Shown here: piece by piece, positions 55,775 to 64,000 of the stretch | Layout of the letters: each line of letters starts with the position of its first letter | How positions within the stretch are numbered: the stretch's first letter is position 1 | Assembly: GCA_023376005.1 (NCBI GenBank) | Contig: CM042143.1 | Coordinates: forward strand, 80,565,881-80,629,880 | Direction of reading: 5' to 3' | Origin: Doryteuthis pealeii | Taxonomy: Eukaryota; Mollusca; Cephalopoda; Myopsida; Loliginidae | Length of the DNA stretch: 64,000 nt | Made by a program: the position numbers and the translations under genes | The notes under the pieces: generated by a model | What the model was told of the DNA's origin: nothing | Databases searched by the model: none | What the model saw: only the letters and a program-made list of their open reading frames with translations

Positions 55775-55985
55775 TTTGGAAAAAAAAAGGTTATTTCCTA
55801 TAGTCTAACATAAACAAAGGGAACCACTCTTTACTGATAAATTATTTATTCATTTTCCCATTAGAACTAACCCTAACCCTGTCTTTCTTTTTAGTAAATA
55901 ATCAATAAATAAATAATTTATCAGTCAAGAGTGGTTCCCCTTTGTTTATGTTAGACTTCTAGGAAATAACCAAAAAAATATTAGG
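55775..55985. repeat. Foldback element, arms about 68 bp, telomere-like loop
   Basis: Left GTCTAACATAAACAAAGGG ... ACTGATAAATTATTTATT pairs with right AATAAATAATTTATCAGTC ... CCTTTGTTTATGTTAGAC. The loop includes AACTAACCCTAACCCTG. Confidence 0.93.
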
Positions 55986-56111
55986 TAATAGAAATGATTT
56001 TATTTATAAAAAATTATAATTACTGAATATTGTAAAGAAATCTTTTTGTTTTTATTTATTTGTTGATTTCTTGGCTTATTTCTTTGTTTCACTCAATTTG
56101 TTTGGACTTTG

Positions 56112-56815
56112 TGTTGGTGGTGCTTACAATAAGCTGACTATATAAACCTGCAGAAGAGTAAGACCAGTTGTAGAAGTTATTGTTATAGGTGATATACCCT
56201 ATAGACTAATGGAATGCGCCGACGGTTACTATAAGTAACAGGGACAATTATGGCTTGAGAATAAGCCAATGCGAGTCAGCTCATAACTCTATTTGTCGGA
56301 TGTAATTCCCACTTCTCTGTACTGTAATTGTCTGCTCTTTTGTTAATACATTTTCCTACATTTGTTACCCTTTGTTTTGTTCTTATTTGACCCCCTAAAA
56401 CCCCCACAACAGTTATACATCAAAACAACATAACAAAGGTGGTACAAATGATGTTCACTACTTCATTCAGATATTTTGAACATGTTGCCTAGATTCTGTA
56501 TAATATATTAATTCTCTCAAGTAATATTTGGATTTGATTGCTATCAATCTCAATTGGTCTACTCAATCATGGAATATCATTCAGCAAGAAATCTCCTTCA
56601 CAAAACTGCCTCGTCAGACCCCCCCCACCACACACACACACAAAGTGGTGTCTAGGGTATGTAACTAAACTGCATTTGATAGTGAGGCTCCAATTCTGGA
56701 GAGTGTAGAGTATTTCATTGCCATTACACCCAGGTCCATTCTGAACTGGAGTGGTAGTATATGTTAGTGTCTCTTAAATAGATTGGCTTAAAGATTATTT
56801 ATAGTCAATAAGACT
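56112..56815 (+). mobile_element. SINE-like repeat, family 3, split by an insertion
   Basis: The head AAACCTGCAGAAGAGTAAGACC (56146-56165) is separated from the body (AACTAAACTGCATTTGATAG ... CATTGCCATTACACCCAGG) by about 450 bp. Confidence 0.75.
56166..56615. mobile_element. Insertion of about 450 bp with a possible 5-bp duplication
   Basis: AGACC occurs at 56161-56165 and at 56616-56620, either side of the insert. Within it TGTAGAAGTTATTG ... ACCCCCACAACA (56169-56411) has TG...CA ends and a CCAAT motif (AAGCCAATGCGAG). This could be an LTR fragment, but its limits do not fit the duplication exactly. Confidence 0.35.
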
Positions 56816-56865
56816 GTATGCAAAATAAAACTCATACTTACAGATATTAAGGATTGTTTATTAAA

Positions 56866-57126
56866 GGGTAGGGTTAACTCAGTCGGTAGAGCGTTCGGCT
56901 AGAAACCACAAGGTTCCTAATTCGATACTGGCCCTTGCCAACTCTGTGTATGAGTAGCACAGGGATCTGTGCGGTAAAGTAAGGAGCTAATGGTAGGTGT
57001 GGCACTCCACCTCAAACGCTAAAAACAATCTCCTTGGTCTAGCACTAGTGAAAAGGGGATAGACTCCCTTGCTGTCTGGCTGATACCGACTTTTGGCCAC
57101 CCCGACGACTTTACTTTACTTTACTT
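56866..57126 (+). mobile_element. tRNA-derived SINE, family 1, with CTTTA tail
   Basis: TTAACTCAGTCGGTAGAGCG and GGTTCCTAATTCGATACTGG are present, and the end CGACTTTACTTTACTTTACTT shows the pentamer tail of the family. Confidence 0.95.
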
Positions 57127-57129
57127 ATA

Positions 57130-57710
57130 CTTTTGTCAGACCACTTTAAATAAAATAGAAACAAAGAGATGGGAAGCTGTTTTTTTATTTTTGTTGTTGG
57201 TTTTTTATTTTATTTTTTTACAAGAATATAGACTGATTGCAGTGAACAGGAATCTTTCAGCCTTGCTCCTAAATAACTACTAATATTTTAAGCATGAACC
57301 TGTCACACACATACACCAACATCACTAGTTAAATGCCAACTTACACCTGCTGAATTGTCAGCTTTTTACTTTTGATAAATTATCTGTGTAAGTTTTATGC
57401 AGAATTTTATGAAAAATGAAGGTTTTCTTTTTTGTTTGTTTATGTTTGTTTTGATGTAAATATTTGTTTTAGAAAATATTTTCCCTATATGCACATATGC
57501 TTATTGTGAAAAAGAAAAAAAATAAGAAAGTCTTTGCAATATGGGAGCAACCTTATTTTGGTTTTATATATTCACAAAAGCAATTTATCTGCTCTATTCT
57601 TGTCAGTAAAGAATCTGTTGTCTGTTGTATAAAACAATAAGTGCATTGAAATGCACAAGCGTTAAGAAAATTCACCATGTGATTTCAATCTCAAAAGTCA
57701 ACATTTCAAC
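57130..57710. other. AT-rich stretch
   Basis: No recognised feature. Confidence 0.35.
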
Positions 57711-57711
57711 T

Positions 57712-57767
57712 CCACTCTCTCTCTCTCTTTCACACAAAGACACATTTTATCTTCTCTCATTCACTCA

Positions 57768-57825
<58 letters not shown>

Positions 57826-58022
57826 TTTGTCTTATTCACTCAAAGACACATGTTATCATCTCTTATTTACTCTCAAACACACACACTCACAAAACACACA
57901 TACCCTCTCTCTCTCTCTTTCTTTGTTTTATACACACAAAGACATGCTATCTCCCCCTCTCTCTTATTCACACAGATGTATGTTATCCTCTCTCTCACTC
58001 TCTCTCACACATACATACACAT
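57712..58022. repeat. CT-rich minisatellite, about four units
   Basis: (CT)n tracts alternate with CACAAAGACACAT and TTATCTTCTCTC-type blocks at about 57735, 57840, 57935 and 57970. Frames over it are Ser/Leu-rich artefacts. Confidence 0.9.
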
Positions 58023-58029
58023 AATTTAA

Positions 58030-59115
58030 AAAAAAAAAAAGAATTGTAGATTTTGACAGAAAATGTCTGTATTTTTAAAACTTTGGATATTTTTGTGCAT
58101 GTGGGTGAGGAATTGACTTGCTTATTTTTATTTTATTTTTTTTTTTTAGCATTATTTTGGGAGATATTTTCACTTTATTTTTTCCTTGTCAGCTGTATCA
58201 GAATTTTTTTTTTCTTATTCTGTTTTAATAGCAAATCTACCAAACTTACAAAAAATTTACAGATTTTCTATTTAAGATTTTCTTTTTTGCATTGCTTGGT
58301 ATACAATATATTTTAAAGTTTCTTATATTATATATATATATATATATATAAATATATATATTAAAGTTTCTTTTCTGTGGTGACATCCATTCTATAACAT
58401 TGCCATGTGACAACTCTCTTCACCTCTGCTTGATACAATTTCACTTCCTACCATTCCATGTTTCACAGTCTTTTCTTCTTTTTCTTTATATTTTCACATT
58501 CCCAAATGGCTTGTCATATTCATTGCTTTTTTGATTTTTTTTTCTATAAGGTTTCTCCATTGACATTTTCTTGAGTCAAATCTTTATTCTTGTCATATTT
58601 ATTTATATAAATAGGTTTATGTTTGTCTTCATCTTTGTTGTAGATTAAAGTTATCAACTGGGAGTGGTGACCATATATGAAATTGGTGGTGGGTGGGTGG
58701 GAATTTGCCTTATTGATATATGTGCAGAATTATTTGTATACAAATACACACAAGCAAACAATCTTTTATTCAAATTGACAAACTCATAATATATGGATAG
58801 ATGACTGGTATTTTCTTTAACCTTATTTGATTATTATAGTATATATCCCTTGTTTTTCTTTTTTTTGACACTATTGATTGTTCAACTTGAAATATCTATT
58901 TGATATGGGATGGTCATTTCTACTCTCTTGGCATACTGATGCAGACAGTAACTTTTTTTTTCTCTCTTCTTAACAATCACATATATAAAATGACACAGGT
59001 TAGTTGACAGTCACCACTTTTCAATTTTTATTTGCTTTTGAATAGCACTAATCAATACTTTATACTACCTCGGTCCCTTAATAGTTGTTAGATTTATTGT
59101 ATGTAACTTATATGC
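58030..59115. other. T-rich stretch
   Basis: (TA)n at 58329-58352. No gene was recognised. Confidence 0.4.
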
Positions 59116-59121
59116 CAAATG

Positions 59122-59325
59122 ATTACGGTCAAGTAATACTGAAAGCAATGGTTCCTGTTAGTTAAGCAGAGACGAGCCTGTTGAATACTTAATTGGGTAA
59201 CTACTTAAGCAACAGCATGTACTGTAAGCAACCTAAGTACTTGACTGAGTACACAAAATGACTTGATTTGGCATTAAATGACCCGAAAGGGGCAGATATG
59301 CTGTGAAACAACCAAATAGATCACT
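59122..59325 (+). mobile_element. 5S-rRNA-derived SINE, longer copy
   Basis: TACGGTCAAGTAATACTGAA, AGCAATGGTTC, GTTAAGCAGAGACGAGCCTG and ACTTAATTGGGTAACTACTT follow 5S rRNA from near its 5' end (ACGGCCATAC-ACxxTGAAAGCACCGGTTC) through the C box, with a small internal deletion. The tail GGCATTAAATGACCCGAAAG and GGCAGATATGC is the same hairpin used by the other SINEs. Confidence 0.85.
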
Positions 59326-59346
59326 TAAATTAAGGTCAAGTCATAC

Positions 59347-60915
59347 TGTAGCATTCCCAGTTGATTTTCTTATTTGAGGTTATTGTTATTTAATCACGTT
59401 AGTTATATAGAGCTTTGTAAATGGAGTTCAGAACTGTTTGAATTATGCAAATATCCCCAGTGGTTCAAAAGTTGATAATTTAAAGCCCCGAAATTGGGGG
59501 TAAAAAAAGTGGACATGATTTTGTAAAACAAAATGTCAAATCACGGACTAATTGAAAATAAGGAATTTAGTAATTTCTTCACCATTTCTTTATTTTTGAA
59601 ACAATTTTGATAAAACTTTGCATTCTTATGTAAAATTGTATGTTCTTTCTGATTCACTTAAATTGTATGTATCTCCATGCTAGAACCCATTATTTGGGGA
59701 ATAAAAAGTAGGGATATCAAGATTAAAAAATTTTTTTTTTAAAGTTTACTACAAAATTATTCAACATTTTAATTTTAATACGGCATATATACACATATAT
59801 AGTATTAATTTATATAAATAACATCACTTTGGACTTAAAAATACCTTTTTAAATACCTGCTATGTTGTATTACGTACAAGAAATAGAATAGCTATTTAAT
59901 TTTATTTAAGAAAGCCTGCCTACATGTGTAGCATGTACAGCTTTGTTTAAAAATAATTCTGTTTTAACTTGCTGTAAAAAATAGTTTAATGTGTTAAAAC
60001 ACATAAAAGTTACATATTTAGAAAGATTTTCTTTTCTTTCCAACCATATAAATATTTAAAAAATTGGACCAGAAATAAGCGATGAATTACTATTTAAGTT
60101 AGTAATGTCTGAAAAATCAGCCTGTTGTTTACGTTCAGAGACAAGTAAATTTGAAGTTTTTCTTCTTCAAAATTCAAAGTTTCAAAGCAAATCCCTGACG
60201 GTATACAATCGTTTTTATTTCACACATTATATATGAAAATGATCCTAAGGCTGTCTTCTATTAGGCAGTTTCAATTTTGGAGAAGAAAAAAAAACAACTT
60301 AAAATTACGAGAAATGTAAATAAAACTCAGCACAAGCAGACCTCTGACCTGGTTTGTGTAAAAACATTTGTAAATAGGTAATCTATTTCTTTTATGTAAT
60401 TCAACATAAGCATTTAGAAATGTATTTTTAAGTTCAAAGTGATGTTATATATTTAAATTGATATCATATATGTGTATACATGCAGTATAAAAATGAAAAT
60501 GTTGAATAATTTTGTGGTAAAACACACAAAAATCTTGATATCACTACTTTTTATTCCCCAAATATTGAGTTCTATCATGGCGATACATACAATTTAAGTC
60601 CAGAATCAAAAAGAACATACAATTTTACCTCAGAATGCAAAGTTTTATCAAAATTGTTTCAAAAATAAAGAAATGGTGAAGAAATTACTGAATTTCTTGT
60701 TCTGAATTTGTTCATGATTTGACATTTTTTTTTTATCAAAATCATGTCCACTTTTGTTACCCCCAATTTCGGGGCTTTAAATTCTCATAACTTTTGAACC
60801 ACTGGGGATATTTGCATAATTCAAACAGTTCTGAACTCCATTTACAAAGCTCTATATAACTAATGTTGTTAAATAACAATAACCTCAAATAAAAAAAATC
60901 AACTGTGAATGCTAC
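59347..60915. mobile_element. Large foldback element, arms about 550 bp
   Basis: Left arm 59347-59903 and right arm about 60360-60915 are inverted copies. Examples: TGTAGCATTCCCAGTTGATT / AATCAACTGTGAATGCTAC; AAAGCCCCGAAATTGGGGGT / CCCCCAATTTCGGGGCTTT; TAACATCACTTTGGACTTAA / TTAAGTTCAAAGTGATGTTA. Divergence between arms is modest. The loop (about 455 bp) has no transposase frame. No clear target duplication was found. Confidence 0.92.
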
Positions 60916-61511
60916 TAGTAGTAATAGTAAAGAATTTATTTAATGAAATTAATGAATTCCATTAAGTGAGTTATCATTAATACTTATGTAATATTTTTTT
61001 TGCTTGTTGAGTTGTGAATTTTTTTCCACTTTTTCCAATTGTTTCTTTTCTTTATTCTCTTACCATTCCACCTTAATTGATTTCTTTAAACTTCTTTATC
61101 TGATTTTTCAACATTAAAAACACAATCTTAAAAAATTGTTTCCATTCAGTCTCTTGCCTCTCCCCATTTTTTTTTTTTTACATATTTTATTTTCATCATT
61201 TTTCCTATTTTATTCATTTTCATTTCCTACATGTAGCACCACTATATGAAAATTATGTTTTTATTTCAATTTGTTTATTGTTTATTTGTTTAATATAACA
61301 AAGATGTGATTGAAAAAAAAAACCCAAACAAACTGATAATTAAATACAATGAAGAGAGGAAGAAACATACAAGTATACAATTTTGTATATGTCTTGGTAC
61401 AAATGTTCTTTCCAGCAGTTTGGATTCTATTAAATTTGTAAAAACAAATAAATAAATGTTAAAATTGACTTTATATAGTTAAAACTAATACATTTTTCAT
61501 TCTATTTGCAG

Positions 61512-61578
61512 GTGTTTTTATTCCCTATCAATTGGAATTGTAAATCATTAATTCAAGAGAAAAATGTTTTAATGCAAG
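61512..61578 (+). CDS. Candidate 67-nt internal exon
   Basis: The acceptor TTTTTCATTCTATTTGCAG and donor GCAAG|GTAAGTTG are both strong. Only frame 0 is open: VFLFPINWNCKSLIQEKNVL then MQ. It ends in phase 1. The protein is not recognised. Confidence 0.4.
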
Positions 61579-61947
61579 GTAAGTTGTCCGTCCTATTTTT
61601 CATGAATATCATTCTCAAGAAATTTCCGACTCTGAATATTCCAAAAATTTTCAAGGGGACAGATTTGAAGATACACCATGTAGCATCACACATGATGTTA
61701 TCAAAATTCAAGTTCTAATTCTAAACATGTATAAATTTTAATGACAAATTATTTGTCATTAATTACCCTTAGAATCCCTTAGCCAATATGACCATTGGCC
61801 TCTCCAGCTTGGACTCTTAGCTTGAAAAATAGCTGATAATGTAAAAAGTTTTAATCTGCTATTTAACTGCTTTACAGGCTGTTAAATAACAGGTTATAAC
61901 ATTCTATAGGCAATTTAAAATGAATTTTAAAAAATGTTACAAATATA

Positions 61948-62086
61948 CAAGGTGTATCATAAAAGTATTGAGATTGAGCTGTATTCACCAAGATAGAAAT
62001 GAACAATGAATGGAACGTTAATTTTTTTCAGAATACAAGATGTCAAAAAGTACAAAAAAAAAATGATAATTTTTTGACACACCTTC
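61948..62086. mobile_element. Mariner-type MITE, copy 2
   Basis: CAAGGTGTATCATAAAAGTA and TTTTTTGACACACCTTC are flanked by TA. It is inverted relative to the 20.1-kb copy (ACCAAGATAGAAATGAACAA against TTGTTCATTTCTATCTTGGT). Confidence 0.9.
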
Positions 62087-62411
62087 TATATAAAATGACA
62101 ACATTTTGTTGGCAATTGTGATGTAGAAGTGGGGTATCCCAGGCTCAAATTCCAGACACTCAGGTTTATGTACTTTTAGTTAGTAGCACCAATACTGTCT
62201 GCTCAGGTTCAAAGGTTTATGAAGGAAAATTGGAGAAAATTCTTATAATTTTGCTTCAAGGAAACAGTATAAACTATAAAATTTAGCAAGAAAAATAGGT
62301 TTCTCAAATTTGTAATAATGCCTGGTTACCTTCAGTTTATCCAATGCAGTTTAATCTGTTTGATAGTGAACAAAAAAAACCCTAATGTTCCTGTAGACCA
62401 CTTAAATAGAC

Positions 62412-62463
62412 TGTACCACACATTTGATTGGTCGGTCGCAATAGCCAATCAAATGCGTGGTAA
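62412..62463. repeat. Short palindrome with paired CCAAT boxes
   Basis: TACCACACATTTGATTGG and CCAATCAAATGCGTGGTA form arms of 18 bp around a 14-bp loop. Flanking similarity suggests a tiny MITE. Confidence 0.75.
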
Positions 62464-63199
62464 AGTAATCTACACTTGTCCAAAATGAATAACAGCCAAT
62501 GTCTTCTAGTGTTACAAAGTAAGGTGCATCAGAGACTGATCTTCTTTGATAGGGTTGCCAGGCCAATGATGTATTATGTTGAAAGACCTGAAATTCCCCA
62601 ATGACCCAAGAAAATTACATCACTGACAATGCCACCTGGCACCCCAAATTTAGTAAGTGTATATTTAAAGTATAGAATAGTGGAAATATTTTCTTTCAAA
62701 TATTTGTTGGAGGTTTCAAATAATATCCATTACTTTAAATTATTTGTTATTGTTATTGTTTTTTTTTTTTTGATTATGAGATAATGAACCACACAGATTC
62801 AGATTATACAAGAAATAAAAATATTTTTTAAGAACTTATTAATTTTTAATATAATATTTGATATTTAGTTTCTTTTTAAAATGAATCCTTATTTAATTTA
62901 TTTTTTATCAATGTATTTTTTTTCCCTTTAATATAATCTTTTTTTTGGAAAGTTTCCTTTCCATCAAATTAAAAATGCCATTAAATCAATTAAAATACTT
63001 CGGTTTTAATTTACACTTTTATTAATATTAAATTGGACTCAAAAGAAAACATTTGACAAAGGCTGTCGGTTCAAATGCAGACTTTTGAAATTTCTTCAAT
63101 CCTTCAAAACTTGTATGAATTTTAATTTTATGGACAAATCCTTTGTGTTATAAAAAGAAAAGTGAGGGAAAAATATTGATATAAATGTTCTTTTTTTAG

Positions 63200-63298
63200 G
63201 AAACAAAAAGATCAGATATGTTTCGTTTCAAAGATTATCTATACAGCATCAACCTAGTATAGGAAAACTTTTACACATAAAACATCAATTTAAGAATT
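63200..63298 (+). CDS. Candidate terminal exon
   Basis: TGTTCTTTTTTTAG is a fair acceptor. Frame 0 reads ETKRSDMFRFKDYLYSINLV then TAG. In the phase left by the 61578 donor it reads GNKKIRYVSFQRLSIQHQPS and continues to TAA at 63296-63298. Both are open, so the phase cannot be chosen without RNA. No clear poly(A) signal follows. Confidence 0.25.
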
Positions 63299-63491
63299 AA
63301 ACAAAAAAGGTTAATGAAATTATTGAATTTTACTGAAAGTATCAAACATTTTATCAACATTTTTGGAGAAAAATATTTTTAATTGCAATTCTATTTGATG
63401 TATGAAGTTTAATTTTATCAAAAAAAAAATTGTGTTTATAGTATTGTCACATGGAGTAATTTCATCATAAGCAATGCTATGTATACCTGCT

Positions 63492-63514
63492 AATATATAT
63501 ATATATATATATAT
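63492..63514. repeat. (TA)n microsatellite
   Basis: A short TA tract next to the hairpin-family arm. Confidence 0.95.
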
Positions 63515-63524
63515 ACACAATGTA

Positions 63525-63590
63525 ATCTAAGTTAGGGTAGCAAAGACAGTCACTGGTGCTTGTTAACTTTCAGTTCTCGCTTCTTTGATT
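63525..63590. repeat. Single arm of the 20.3-kb hairpin family
   Basis: AGTTAGGGTAGCAAAGACAG, CACTGGTGCTTGTTAAC and TTTCAGTTCTC align with GTTAGGGTAGTGTGGACATG ... GGCACTTGGTTAC ... GACAGTTTCTC from the complement of 20351-20408. No second arm was found. Confidence 0.6.
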
Positions 63591-63798
63591 TTCAAACCAA
63601 GTGATTTACATACTTTTGTATTTTTCATTATATATTGTTATGTGGTGCACAATGGGAAGGCTGGTTTAGCTTGTGAGGCATGATGGGAATGTTTTAAAAT
63701 TTTAAATACTTAATGTCACTGCAATTATTAATTGTAAGTAAATATTACATTCATCATATTTACATATATTTACATATATTTTTATAATCTGCTGATAA

Positions 63799-63799
<1 letters not shown>

Positions 63800-63842
<43 letters not shown>
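63800..63842. repeat. (TG)n(TA)n microsatellite
   Basis: Compound dinucleotide tract. Confidence 0.97.
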
Positions 63843-64000
63843 AATTTGGTTGATCAGATGGATACATTAAAATCATATTACAATACCACCAAACTCTGCT
63901 AATTTTACATCATATTGTAGAAATGCCAGATCAGGATGCAGCCTCTTTGTATAATCTTTTGTATTCACTACTTTTCCGTAATGAACTGTTAATCCAATGA

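Noticed and set aside
59122..59240. A functional 5S rRNA gene
   Set aside because: Internal deletion, many substitutions and a SINE tail rule it out.

Overview
The window is AT-rich animal nuclear DNA, most likely from a cephalopod mollusc and probably an octopus. Long (TA)n, (CA)n and (GA)n tracts, at least eleven copies of one tRNA-derived SINE with intact pol III A and B boxes, further SINE families, and decayed mariner, Tc1, hAT, LINE and LTR elements point that way. The species is inferred from repeat style, not proven. There are no prokaryotic genes. Almost every long open frame is a repeat or microsatellite read as protein.

Genes. Near 6.1-6.5 kb lies the one clear promoter, a compact CpG-rich patch with ETS, NRF1 and nuclear-receptor half-site motifs. 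Leftward from it runs a tiny first coding exon (6111-6150, minus) reading MPRRKQNCPKRLK and ending in a perfect GTAAGT donor. RRKQxxP is the NuRD-recruiting N-terminus of large C2H2 zinc-finger regulators of the SALL, FOG, TSHZ, ZNF521 and ZNF827 type. Positions 1-6110 are then the start of its large first intron. Rightward, a probable non-coding first exon ends in a donor at 6486. A second promoter-like patch with a donor lies at 9.1-9.26 kb. Plus-strand exon candidates follow at 12207-12250, 22406-22586 (terminal exon of a membrane protein, with a poly(A) signal at 22857), 23931-23978, 35804-35851, 36010, 46200, 61512-61578 and 63200. None could be assigned to a known protein. They may belong to one or several genes with repeat-filled introns.

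Repeats by region. From 11.9 to 18.6 kb: hAT MITEs, SINEs, a long-TIR element holding a twin-primed LINE, and a mariner remnant. From 20 to 31 kb: a mariner MITE, a hAT transposase C-terminus, three solo-LTR-like copies, a tandem repeat, foldbacks and a second internally deleted mariner. From 32 to 35 kb: a large GT-rich minisatellite split by a SINE. From 36 to 48 kb: SINEs, Tc1 copies with a hAT insertion and its empty-site paralogue, a mariner C-terminus and a 5S-rRNA-derived SINE. From 50 to 57 kb: a deleted mariner, a TIR element, a LINE reverse-transcriptase fragment and a foldback with a telomere-like loop. From 59 to 61 kb: a 1.57-kb foldback with arms of about 550 bp and no transposase. 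The rest is AT-rich DNA in which I see nothing specific.
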